A stretch of DNA of 64,000 nucleotides from Craterostigma plantagineum (lineage: Eukaryota; Streptophyta; Magnoliopsida; Lamiales; Linderniaceae), in assembly GCA_027422505.1 (NCBI GenBank), contig JAPQWV010000415.1:372001-436000 (forward strand), in the 5' to 3' direction. The notes beneath the pieces are model-generated. The model was not told the DNA's origin. It did no database searches and worked only from the letters and a program-made list of their open reading frames with translations. Position numbers and translations under genes: made by a program. Positions 1-10,964 of this stretch are shown piece after piece (the first letter of the stretch is position 1; the number at the start of each line of letters is the position of its first letter).

Positions 1-874
1 AACATTATTTGCTTCAAAACATGTCTAATCTTCTGTTCGTGAAAACTCAGTAGCTGATTCCGAGCATATACCTGTAGTTTCATCGATTAATTTCCAGTAT
101 TTGCTTGAATCTGTGTTAAATCGTATTCTGCTTTTAAACTGTGAATTTTAATTTTTTTCACTAAGTCTTCGATCGAAATTAATTTCTCGATCGAAGACCT
201 CTGTGCGAGAATTTTGCTCAATTAGAATACGGATTAGTTACTGAAGTCGCTGTTGTCAAGAACGTGTTTAGAAAAATTTACGAGCGATAAAATTTCGACG
301 AGAATTGACTATTCTAACCCCCGCGCAAAACTTTTTCTCTCGAAAAACTTAGTCGTTCACACATATTTGATTCTCGTCCGTAAACTTTTTCGGTCAACCA
401 TTTAGATTTGACTCAACGAGAAACTCCTTAGGGTATTGTACCTCTACGACCAAAATCAATTAAAAAGAAATTTTACGCTAAAAAATTCTGGTCAATTTTT
501 CGAGTCTCTACATTGTGGATTCTGTTCAACAAAAATTTTCGACGCTTAAAATTTTCGATCGCAAAACCACACTCAATAATTTTACGATTGATCTCACTGC
601 TTGCACAATTTCTCAGCGTAAAATTACGTTCAAGTCGAAATATTTTCCGCTCGAAAATTTTTGAAGAGTACCTGACGCGCGAAAACAGTACCATCTTTTC
701 AAATCAAAGTAACTAATTTCGATCAAACTTTAAAGATTGAATCGAAATCAATTCTCGATCATTTTCGAATCAAACGCTACTAACGAACTTTGTCAATTGT
801 GAAGCACATTACATCATCTTCAAACGTTCAAAACACTTAACGAAGATCCTTCAACAACTCAACTACTACACAAA
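1..874 (+). other. Untranslated leader of giant copia copy A
   Basis: This AT-rich stretch precedes the gag ATG and holds no convincing ORF. It carries repeated CG-centred words such as CGATCG (near 170, 189 and 556) and runs of TCGAAAA and CGTAAA. The same words recur upstream of the extra ORF (9.4-10.7 kb). A 19-base string beginning TTTTTCTCTCG is shared between about 330 and about 9,627. Primer site and 5' LTR must lie to the left. Confidence 0.6.
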
Positions 875-2168
875 ATGGATGCTTATTCTCTCGGAAATGA
901 CAACCGTCCGCCGATTTTGCAACGAGGCGAATATACCATTTGGAGAAGCCGTTTCCTCAACTTCATCGCTTTAAAAGATCAAGTTGAAAATCTACTGCAG
1001 TCTCTTGAAGAGGGACCGGCACAATTCTGGGTCCATGTACCCGGTGATGAAACAGTTACTCCTCCAATTCCACCTTCTAGGCGACTAAAGGAGCCTAGGG
1101 AATACTCTATAGAGGAAAGGGCTCGAGCTAAGGCTGATCTAGTAGCCATGAATACCCTCATGCATGGCATCCCCAACGACATATATAGACAGATTGATAG
1201 CCTTTCATCGGCTAAAGGAATGTAGGATGAACTGCATAGGATGATGTAGAGGACGGAAGTTGGCATAAAGGCCAAAAAGGCGAACATTCTCACTGCTTAT
1301 GTTTCGTTCAAAGCAAAGCCGGAGGAGAGTCTATATGAGATCTAACAAAGATACATCACTCTTCTCAACGAGATGAGGAAGATAGAAATCACAAAGACCA
1401 ATATGGAGACAAACATCAGATTTCTCTCTTCTCTGCCCGCGGAATGGAAGAAAATCCACTCAAATTCGACAGAATAAAGATCTAGAGGAGTAGGATATCC
1501 ATGCTGTGTTTGACAATCTCGCACAACATGAGGATGATATAAGCGAGATTCACAAGGAGCAGAAGGGCAAACAGATCGATGACACTGTTGCCTTGGTCTC
1601 AGAGAAAAGGAGCTCAAAATCAAGAAAAGAAAAGATCGCTAGGCCTCCTTCTCCTTCAGAGTCAGAAGAAGAGTCGGACTCCGACATTGAGGCAAACATG
1701 AAAGCTCTAGGAAAGCAGTTGGCTCTAATTGGAAAAATGATGAGTAAGAAGTACTTCAAGAAGAAGTCTTCAACCTCAGCCAACAGACTTCAGACTACAA
1801 GCTCTAAAAACAAAGAACGTGCACCAGGCAAGAACCCAAAAGAGGCTAACAAATGCTTCAACTGTGGCAAGCCAGATCACTTTGCCAGAGAGTGCACTCT
1901 TCCGAAGAAGAGAGATGCCAACTACTACTCCAGGAAGCTCCAATTGACTAAACAGAAGGAAGCTGGAGTAGCTCTCATGGCCGAACAAGACCAATGGCTC
2001 GAGGACACGTCGAGTTCTGAAGAAGAGAATTTAGCCCTCATGGCCCGTCTCGACAATGAATCGGACGCCGAAACATCCAACCGGACGAACGAAGACAACG
2101 CATCCACCTCGTCAAAAGAGGTAGACTATTCTTCCACATTATTGACCATGTTAGAATCGTATAAATAG
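875..2168 (+). pseudogene. gag: copia gag (UBN2-type) with CCHC zinc knuckle, broken
   Basis: This encodes the capsid/nucleocapsid protein that packages element RNA. The start at 875 is a true ATG followed by a typical copia gag N-terminus (the W-R-F-F-I pattern near residue 20-30 and IPNDIY near residue 100). The first frame stops at codon 117, and at least three more stops lie between 1,225 and 1,505. A second open stretch from 1,506 holds a Ser/Glu-rich acidic segment, then the CX2CX4HX4C knuckle (CFNCGKPDHFAREC) near 1,855-1,896, then another acidic Ser-rich tail. The breaks mean no functional Gag from this copy. Confidence 0.88.
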
Positions 2169-2179
2169 AATACGCTAAA

Positions 2180-3842
2180 ATGAAACATGAGCAGAAATGT
2201 ATAAAGAAAGTAGAAGTCAAATTGTCTAGGTCTAAAGAGAAGATCACTAGTCTCGAATACGAACTTAGAAGTTCCCATACGAAAATAGAGGAACTCACTA
2301 AGAGCTTACATTCTAGGGAGACTAGCTCATCTAAGACAGAGCAGCATAGTGTGAAGATTAAAGAATTGGAGGCTAGGCTAGCAAATAACTATAATTGTTT
2401 GGTTAGGAATCTCAACGAGAAAGCGACCCTCAATTGTAGGATAACCGAAGCTACCACTACGATTACTAACTTAGAAGCCCAATTAGAAGAACAAATGCAA
2501 AGGTTAGTAAACTTGGTGTAGAATTAGATGCCTGTCAAGTCTCCAAAATTACAATAGAAAATAACTATGCTCTTTTAGGGGAAGAACGAAAGAAGTTATA
2601 TACTAAGGTTAAAAAGTTAGAAGATCTTCTTGTTAGAAGGGGACAGACTGAACAATATTTTTAAATCAACCCAGGGATTTAGAATTTTATGATTATAAAT
2701 TTGGCTTGGGCTTTGAGAACTCACGGTGTTTGTCAAAAGTTGACTGTAAGCAATTTTACGACATTCAATACATGGGTTTAGAAGAAACCAAAAGAAAAGC
2801 CAAGACTGGGGTTGAAATTCCCTTCTCCTACACCGAATTGAATCAAAGCTACAACATTAGGGAACTTCCCAAAGGTTGGAGTCTTGAGTCAATTAAACTA
2901 CCCGAAGATCTTTCTATTAAAGAAGAAGCACAAATTCAGCATTCTGAAAATTCTCTCTATATACCACCTATTGTTAGGAAAATTGAGGAGTTAAGAGGCT
3001 CATTAAAAATAGAACGAGAGAATTTTGAAGCTGAAAAGAAAAAGTTCCTAGAAGAGATTGAGAATCTCAAAGCTTCTTCAACATCCCAAGTTATTTCCCA
3101 CGCTATTCAAAAAAACGTGAAAATTGAAAAAGCGCCTTCCGTAGATCATAAGCGTATTATTAGAAGTGCTAAGCCTAACACTATTTCACCTACGTCTACA
3201 GGGAGCGTAGGGCCAACACTAGATACAAAGGCGTGGGTGTCTAGAATAAAAATGGAGAAGGAGTCAATAGATTTGAATGTTCATATCGTTTCTTCTTCTG
3301 CAAAAATAAAAGACACTGGGAAAAATAAAAGAGACATTTCCTCGTTACAAATACTTGCTTCTACACACTCCCTCAAACCAATCACATTTAGAAGCACTAA
3401 TTTCGAAATAGGCTCCACATCGAACACAAAAATTAATAATTCTAATACAAATGCATTTAGGATGATACGTAGGAAACAAGATCCAACCATAAAGAAAGCA
3501 TATGGCGCTATACAAGCTTGTTCCCACCTAAGGTATCCCGTTAAGATTGAATCCCCCAAGCACCTTAGGGGACTATCCAATGAAAAGATCTTTTCCTAAC
3601 TCCAGCCTACTCGTGCATTTGCTCGTGCTGAAATTCAACTTCCCTGCCTGGTTCAACCCACTTGGGTTCCTAAAACAACTCCTAAGAAGACAAAAGCCAT
3701 AAAGGCTAAGTCTCCTAAAGCTAAACCCAAAGTTACTTCCTCAAAGGCAACTTGGGTCGCTAAAGTTCCTATCGATTATAACTTAGGAACCATATCTGAA
3801 CCAAAATCTAAATCTGCTAATCTGAGAGGACCCATTTTTAAG
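2180..3842 (+). pseudogene. Coiled-coil gag extension between gag knuckle and protease
   Basis: Open stretches at 2,180-2,521 and 2,706-3,599 encode Lys/Glu/Leu-rich helices of coiled-coil character: KELEARL-type heptads in the first, and an EELRGSLKIERENFEAEKKKF segment in the second. Basic, Ser/Thr-rich linkers follow, up to the Pro/Lys-rich stretch just before the protease. I recognise no enzymatic domain. The position between nucleocapsid and protease suggests a gag C-terminal extension, as in several large copia families. A stop at about 2,519 and a frame change before 2,706 interrupt it. Confidence 0.6.
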
Positions 3843-3864
3843 TGGGTACCTAAAGCTCTCTAAA

Positions 3865-4269
3865 TTGTTTTTGCAGATCCATCATGTGTGTTACCTTGAC
3901 TCTGGTTGCTTCACACACATGACGGGAAATCAAGAGCTGGTGAGCAACTATCAAGACCGACTGAATGGAAAAGTCAGGTTTGGAAACAACGATTCAGCCC
4001 CGATTCTAGGACTTGGGGATATCATTCTGGAGAATCTGACTATAAAAGATGTCTCCTACGTCGAAAGCCTCCGCCATAACTTGTTCAGCATAGGCCAGTT
4101 CTGTGCTAAAGGGTTCCAGGTGGTCTTTCATGCTGACCGATGCAGAATTTTGGATAGCCAGGACACAGAACTCCTTCAAGGACTTCGGAAATCAAATCTA
4201 TACACGATAAACCTGACGTCCGTGTGGCCCGCGACAGCTGTATGCCTCATCTCCCAGACTGTTTTATAG
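3865..4269 (+). pseudogene. copia aspartic protease and GAG_pre-integrase region
   Basis: The protease active site is visible as the DSG of LDSGCFTHMTG at about residue 12-22, followed by the GLGDI and LRHNLFSIGQ motifs that mark copia protease and the pre-integrase linker. It would cleave Gag-Pol in the particle. The frame is lost at 4,269, just before the HHCC segment of integrase, which continues in another frame from about 4,282. Confidence 0.88.
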
Positions 4270-4281
4270 AGGAACAGCTTA

Positions 4282-5105
4282 TGGCATCAACGAATGTCTC
4301 ATCTGAATATGAAAGCTCTCCAACGCCTTTTTACGAAAAAGTTGGTCAACGGTCTTCCAACTATACTATTACAAAGGGAGCATCAATGTTCGGCATGTCA
4401 ATTAGGAAATATGAAGCGAGCGTCTCATCATGTCAAACAAATTGCGTCTACTTCTCGCCCATTGGAACTAATCCACATGGACCTTTGTGGGCCAATACAG
4501 ACACAGAGTATCAACGGACGCAAGTATGTGCTAGTTATTGTCGATGACTACTCTCGCTACACGTGGACAAAGTTCCTCTGAGCCAAAGATGAGACGGTGA
4601 CTTGATTATCAACTTTGTGAAAACTACTCAAAATCTGCTGCAACAGACTATTCAAGTTATTCGAACAGACAACGGCACTGAGTTGAAGAACAATCACCTC
4701 AGTGAGTTTTATCAGAAACTTGGAATAAGTCAACAATTTTCAGCCGCCAAGACTCCTCAACAGAACGGGGTAGTCGAACGAAAGAACATAACTATAGTGG
4801 AAGCCGCGCGTACGATGCTCCTCCACTCTGGTCTTCCACATTTTCTATGGGCTGAAGCAGTAAATACCGCCTGTTTCACTCAAAACAGAACGATTGTTCA
4901 CAAGCACTTCGACAAGACTCCGTACAAAATTATCAACAAACGAGTACACAACATCTCTTTCTTCAAAGTCTTCGGGTGCAAGTGCTTTGTGGCGAACGAC
5001 AGAGAGCACCGTGCTAAGTTCGACCCTAAAGCACTCGAAGCAACCTTCGTCGGGTATTCTTCAACATCCAAAGCGTAACGAGTATACATCAAGTCCAACC
5101 GCATA
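4282..5105 (+). pseudogene. copia integrase (HHCC + DDE core), broken
   Basis: This enzyme inserts element cDNA into the genome. The zinc-binding N-terminus is present (WHQRMSHLN and CSACQLGN). The catalytic triad can be followed as HMDLCGP near 4,475, RTDNGTE near 4,660 and NGVVERKN near 4,775, so all three acidic residues are present. The C-terminal copia signature (FGCKCF, then FVGYSS) lies near 4,970-5,060. Stops at about 4,579 and 5,078 and a frame change before 4,294 break it. Confidence 0.9.
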
Positions 5106-5106
5106 A

Positions 5107-5822
5107 TTAAGGAAAGCTATAACATCACTTTTCACGAAGTGAACGAGATGGCTTCTGGTCACTTCAGTCTAGGACCCGAGCTCAACCCGATGGCTCTTGC
5201 ACACCTCAGTTCAGGACCCGTACCTAACCAGATAGCTTCTGAATATAACGGTTTAGAACCTGTTTTCGCTGGTGTGTTGGCACAAAAGCAACAGAAGATG
5301 GCAACAACTCCAAATTCAACGTCAGAAGAAGCAACGAGACTTGCATTAGACGATTTGGACTCTCTCTTCGAGCAAGTATATCGGTCACACACTGCTACAC
5401 CTACAGTGGATTTTCCACCCGACGAGACCGACGTACCAAGTTATTCTCACGTCCCTACCTCACCCGATTCAGAATTGCCACAGAATAACGAAGAACCTAC
5501 AGTGGTTATTGAGGAACAATCATCAGAGACGATCGTTCCAAGTGCAGAATTGGAACTTCCTCAAACAATTGATCAATCGGAGACTATAGGAAATCTAGAC
5601 CCATAGATGGCTGATGCATCGACTTCAGCCTTGCCTCATGAGCGCAAGTGGACTAGAGGTCACCCGGTTGATCAGATAATTGGCGATCCTTCGGATGGTG
5701 TGAGGACACGTCGTCAACACAGTCTCTTCAGCTGCTTCTTAAGTAAAAATGAGCCTACCAAGGTAGCAGACGCACTTCAAGACCCGGATTGGGTAATAGC
5801 GATGCATGATGAAATTCATTAA
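5107..5822 (+). pseudogene. Variable linker between integrase and RT
   Basis: This is a low-complexity stretch rich in Pro, Ser, Thr and Glu, open from 5,139 to 5,606 and 5,607 to 5,822. It lies where copia polyproteins carry a variable IN-RT linker. The last part (RGHPVDQIIGDPSDGVRTR, then DPDWVIAMHDEI) is the usual lead-in to the copia RT domain. A stop separates it from RT at about 5,820. Confidence 0.7.
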
Positions 5823-5837
5823 TTCGAACGTCTTCAA

Positions 5838-7274
5838 GTGTGGACCTTAGTACCCCGTCCGAATGGGAAAACAATTGTCGGAACTAAATGGGTATTCAAA
5901 AACAAGAAGAATGAAGATGGTGATGTGATCCGGAACAAAGCAAGGCTAGTTGCGAAGGGATACAATCAACAGGAAGGCATCGACTATGACGAGACATATG
6001 CTCCTGTTGCCCTAATCGAAGCTATCCACCTTCGTTTAGCTTATACGGCTCACAAAGACTTCAAAGTCTATCAAATGAATGTTAAGACCGCCTTTCTCAA
6101 CGGCGTTATAAAAGAAGAAGTCTATGTCGCTCATCCAGAAGGTTTTGTCAATCAAGAACATCTCGATCACGTCCATCGTTTGGACAAAGCTCTCTACGGA
6201 CTAAAACAAGCCCCTCGTGCTTGGTACGATGTCCTGAGTGAATTCCTTGTGAAGTCTGGATTCATACGGGGAATGATAGACACAATCCTTTTCATCAAAT
6301 GGCAAGACAAAGATCTGATGGTCGTCCAAGTATATGTCGACAACATCATATTCGGATCAACTAATCCACGGCTTTGCACGAAGTTTGGAGATCAAATGAG
6401 CAAGTTTGAGATGAGTCAAATGGGAGAGATGCAATTCTTCTTAGGACTACAAGTCAGGCAACTCGAAGATGGGATTTTCATCAGTCAGACAAAATACATC
6501 AAGGATATTCTGAAGAAATTCCATCAAGATCAGAGCAAGCCTCTCAGCACTCTTATGTCACCAAGCTGCAAGTTGGATGACGATCCCTCTGGGAAATCGG
6601 TCGACATCACGCTGTATCGCAGCATCATTGGATCTCTTCTCTACCTCACCTCAAGCCGGCCGAATATCATGTTTGCCACCTGTTTATGTGCCTGTTTTCA
6701 AGCCGATCTCAAAGAATCCTATATGCTCGCGATTAAAAGGACTCTACGTTACCTTAAGGGCACTTCTACCCTTGGACTATGGTATCGAAAGGGTACGCAT
6801 TTCAAACTTATCGGCTATACTGACGCTGATTATGCAGGTTGCCGAATGGACAGGAAAAGCACGTCCTGTGGCGCTCAATTTCTAGGCGAAAAGCTGGTCT
6901 GCTGGTCATCCAAAAAGCAGAATTGTGTGTCAACTTCGACGGCCGAAGCGGAGTACGTGGTTGCCGCTAGTTGCTGCTCCCAGATGCTGTGGATGCGGAC
7001 TCAGCTTCGCGACTATGGGTACAATTTAAATAATATACTCATATATAGTGATAGTCAAAGTGCCATCGCTATCACTTGCAATCCTGTTCATCACTCACGC
7101 ACAAAACGCATAGACATTAGATATCACTCTATCAAAGATCATGTAAAAAAAGGCACCATAGATATGTATTTCGTGAAAACGGAGTACCACCTAGCTGACA
7201 TTTTCACCAAGGCATTGGATGAAAAACGATTTGAACTCTTTGTCGGAAAATTAGGCATGTTGAATCTTCCATAA
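5838..7274 (+). pseudogene. copia reverse transcriptase and RNase H, active site mutated
   Basis: This 478-codon open stretch covers most of RVT_2 and the RNase H domain. It begins at the [17 protein letters not shown] block, with ARLVAKGY near residue 36, [13 protein letters not shown] near 119, the RT catalytic box near 170, SRPNIMFAT near 275 and RNase H from about 315 ([23 protein letters not shown]). It ends with the copia terminal signature GKLGMLNLP. Although long and open, it is not active: the first catalytic block reads [10 protein letters not shown] where Asp is expected, and the second reads YVDN where YVDD is expected. Both changes are G-to-A on this strand, the pattern left by deamination of methylated cytosine on the other strand. 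Confidence 0.93.
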
Positions 7275-7861
7275 TATTTGCTTTACCTGATCTTCTCGCT
7301 ACTAAATGTTCTATGCTATGTGTTTTCTTTGCTTATTGGCTTTATCTTGCACGAAATAAATAAATTTTTAAAATATATATATATATAATAAAAAATCAAA
7401 ATCAAAAACATTATAAATATATATAGTTTAGGGGGATGACGAAATCCTTTAGGATGCTTTGATCTTAAGTCACTTAGAATTTTACCCCGAGTGTGTCACA
7501 CATCGATTACTTGTCTTAACTAGTGATATATGGCTTCATACTCACCTTGCCTTAGATCGTTAGGAAAATGATAAGGGCGCTTAGGTTATTCCTCACTCGG
7601 CCTTATAAAATTTTTCCCTCAAATTAGCCCTTAGTCATCCACTTTGAGCCATCTCCGATGTCCTTTTCTTCCTTTGAATCCCATTCCTAGCCTTCAACCG
7701 TATTCTATACTCTTCGGATGGTTGTTCAAACGAGAAAATGAGAGGGAGAAAACAAAACAAAAGGGGGATGATGACAAAAGAAGGCATTGCTCAACGCGCA
7801 AAAATCAGACCAAAGGAACCTGCCTTCCGACTATCTCTTAGAGGATGGCATGGATCCTGCT

Positions 7862-8145
7862 GTGAACTTCTCCAACGATAATCTCGTACGCTCGTCAGAA
7901 CGGCTGGAAAGAGGAGCACCACGAAGTGAACTTCTCCAACGATAATCCGGTCTTATATCGGGAAACGAGAAGAGGACCGCAGCCTTGGGTACGAGTTCCA
8001 TAACCGTGAACTTTTCCAAAAAGATAATCTCTGAAACCTCTCTAGGATTAAGAGAAGAGGAGCACGGTATCGTCCCGAGAACCAACAAGAAGAACTTCGT
8101 CTACGATAATCTCCTATAGCCTCGTGGAGAAGCGGAGCTTCAGCT
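7862..8145 (+). repeat. Four-unit imperfect repeat in copia spacer
   Basis: Units begin near 7,862, 7,926, 8,006 and 8,090. Each opens with a variant of GTGAACTTCTCCAACGATAA and three of them end with GAAGAGGA. CTTCTCC and GGAGAAG/AGAGGAG could pair within or between units. Copy B has the same four units (near 33,084, 33,147, 33,227 and 33,311). Confidence 0.75.
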
Positions 8146-8766
8146 TGAGCATAGCATAAAGAGGGATTGTTCTTAAACGAAAAAGAAGGAGAAAAGATTA
8201 TAAAAAAAGGAAAGACGGCGAAAAAAAAGGGAGACGGACGTAGAAATGGAAGATGACGAAGAGATAAGCTCACTTTCCTCTAAATTCCTTCCCTTCTAAG
8301 TCCTAGCCAAACTATAACCCTTACAACCCTTTGATTCCAATTGATGGTCTCTCGCTTAGGTGAAATGATAAAATGCCTCGATCACAGGTAAATTGACTTA
8401 AAATTGCTTGTGATGACTTGAGTGATATAAATATAAAAATCCCAAGTTAGAAATAATTGAGTGCAAGAGCGAACCTAGTGAGAGTTGTCGAAATGGACCA
8501 GTCTATGAACTTAGGACTTTAGTTTGACGACACGACTTGACGGCATTTTCTTCTTTCAAATGTCTCGTAAAATGTTAGGTGTAACGATTGATCGAAGCAA
8601 AATAATCTTACCCCATATAAACACATATTATATACATAAAACAAAAATAAATAAATAAAATTGTTATATACATATATATATATAGAAAAATAATATTTAT
8701 TATTATTTCAGAAAAATAAAAATATCAAAAATAATAATAATAAAAAAATCGTGAAAAGAAAAACTT

Positions 8767-8968
8767 CGCACATTCTGACATGAAATATTATGTTTCATAT
8801 GCCTTGAATTGAATAAATGCGAATTTATTTGTTTTCGCACATTTTGACATGAAATGTTATGTTTCACATGCGTTGAATTGAATAAATGCGAATTTATTTT
8901 GTCATCGCACATTCTAAATGTAATTTTAGATTGCATTGGTACTAAATTGTTTAAATGCGATAAATTTT
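8767..8968 (+). repeat. 69-70 bp tandem repeat, about 3 units
   Basis: Units start at 8,767, 8,836 and 8,906 with CGCACATT. The first two are nearly identical and each contains a small palindrome around ATGTTTCAT; the third is diverged. Copy B keeps only one full unit plus the diverged one (33,960-34,095), so the unit number has changed since the copies separated. Confidence 0.8.
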
Positions 8969-9110
8969 TCATTGCTCCTACGCTCACGTAATATCTTCAA
9001 TACATGTTTTTGGTGACCATGTATATGTGCTTACTAGGTAAATTGCGTATTTTTTGCTTGTTACTCGAATTGATTTCATATGTTTGTTAAGTGAATTCTT
9101 GTGCATTATT

Positions 9111-9120
9111 TGAGGGGGAG
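9111..9120 (+). promoter_or_regulatory. Internal polypurine tract
   Basis: The tract TGAGGGGGAG is preserved at the same place in copy B (34,239-34,248) and resembles the true PPT before the 3' LTR. Internal PPT-like tracts are known in some large copia elements and could prime a second plus-strand start. Confidence 0.5.
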
Positions 9121-10964
9121 TAAATATAAAAATCGTGCATTAGCTCCAAATATTTTTGACATTTTTCTCTAAGTATATTAGATTTCTTCAAACAAAATAA
9201 AGGAGTGAGACGTCGACACTACAAGACAAAGAGCTATTGTTACAGACCAAATATTTCAAAGGAAAACATGCCAAAAATAATTGTTGATTAACTCTATTAT
9301 TTCTAACGTTTTTTTCTCTAAGTGGTACAGATTTTTATTCTGCCAGGGGACCTAGACGTTACTAGAAAGAAAATCGCGATCATATGTTTCTCGATCGTAA
9401 ACAGTGTTGGGAACGATTTTGATTGGCCGTGATAATTTGCGATCGAGAAATTGAATTGAAGAGAAATTTTCGAATCAATGTTTCTCGAGCGCAAATAGTA
9501 ATGGGCCTGATCCATTTAATCGCAAAACGTCCAATCGCAAACCCAATATTGACTTACAGCGAGTTAATAAAAGTTCACTTTTTGTCAGTAGAAAAACTTT
9601 ATCTCACGCAAACCTAAATCGCAAAATTTTTCTCTCGAAAAACTTTCATAGACAGTTCAAATCCCTCACTAATCTTTCGATTTTCAACACCAAATTGTCT
9701 GTTTAAGGTAGAAATGAGATTCATCTGACATTTGCGTGCGATTTAACTCCATTAGCATCTGCATTTTATAGTTTTTCGCGTGATTAGGATTAGATTCTCG
9801 ACTGTTCTTCAAACTGAGAAAACCGTATACTATTTTATAGTGATTTAGGCATGTTTACGAGTTGAATGTTTAAGGTAGAAATGAGATTCATCTGACATTT
9901 GCGTGCGATTTAACTCCATTAGCATCTGCATTTGAATGTTTGAAGCCATCGAAGAACTTTGTCGATCGCAAAGAGTCTTAATTGAATTCCGATTCAATTG
10001 AGATACTGTTTGTATCGAATTAGTTTTGGATCGCAAAATTCTGACTTAGTCGCTAAGAAATAAGATTTTGACCGAAAAATCACTTACCGTCGAGAAATCT
10101 AATTAGAATTTTCTGCGAGCGAAACATTTAAGCGCTGAATAGACAATTTAGATGAGAATTAGATCGAGCGTAAAACTTACTAACGAAAAATAGAATTTTC
10201 GGTTTAATTTTATTTCGGTCGCAAAAATTTAGTAGCGAAAAATTAATTTTTCAACGCTTAATTTTTTCGATCGTAAAATTCGCCGCTTAGGATTTAATTG
10301 ATAGAAAAAAATTTCTCGACGATCGACTTAGTTTTTCGTTGACCAATTTCTCGATAGAAAAATATCGCAGCGAAAATTTCACTTAGGATCGAACATCACG
10401 TACCGCTCGACAAATTTCAAATCGAAAAATTTTATTCATCGAGGAAAATTTTTCGATAGTAAATTTACCTGAGAAATAATTTCTCGATCGTAAATTTACG
10501 CGGAATTTTTCTCGATCGTAAAATTGATCGGCTACAGTCTTACGATTCCAACTTCAAAACTTAGAAGTTTTTTTCGAAGTCTTTTACACTGTAGCGAATA
10601 AAAATTTTTCGATCGCAAAATTAAGCGGAGTTATTCCAATTGAAATCAATGCATAGGAAATCGATTTGAAAATCAAATTTTTCGAGCGTAAAATATCTCG
10701 GCATGAACAGTGACATTTTCTACGATCAAATACTTAGAAAATTTTCGAACTCTTTTCACGCGTTATATGTTTAATTCGAAATTACAATCATGCCATTACA
10801 TTTTTCAAAATCGATCATACTATATGCATACTACACGATTTCAATTAAAAATTCATCAAACATGTCATGACTTGATACACTATTATAGTTTGATGACATT
10901 AAATCAATTTTCGACTAAAATTAAATTTTGAACTAATGAACTTTTTATATCTTTTATGTTTCAG
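9121..10964 (+). other. AT-rich leader of the extra ORF, with CG-palindrome array
   Basis: I see no ORF of interest. The stretch is dense in CGATCG (at least eight between 9,390 and 10,610), usually in the contexts CTCGATCGTAAA or TTCGATCGCAAAA. A near repeat of about 67 bases occurs twice (about 9,706-9,772 and 9,870-9,935). The matching part of copy B is 34,250-36,237. Confidence 0.65.
10945..10964 (+). promoter_or_regulatory. Putative 3' splice site abutting the extra-ORF ATG
   Basis: The 20 bases before the ATG are T-rich and end in TTTCAG, directly followed by ATGG. Copy B has the same arrangement (TTTTTCAG then ATGG at 36,238) although the upstream bases differ. This is a canonical acceptor layout; the donor is not identified. 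Confidence 0.5.

Larger units (their letters stand above)
7275..9110 (+). other. Post-pol spacer of giant copia copy A
   Basis: There is no convincing sense ORF between the pol stop and the internal purine tract. It holds short AT-rich microsatellites (near 7,370 and 8,680), a four-unit imperfect repeat (7,862-8,145) and a 69-bp tandem repeat (8,767-8,968). The whole spacer is colinear with 32,364-34,240 in copy B, which means it belongs to the element. Confidence 0.7.
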
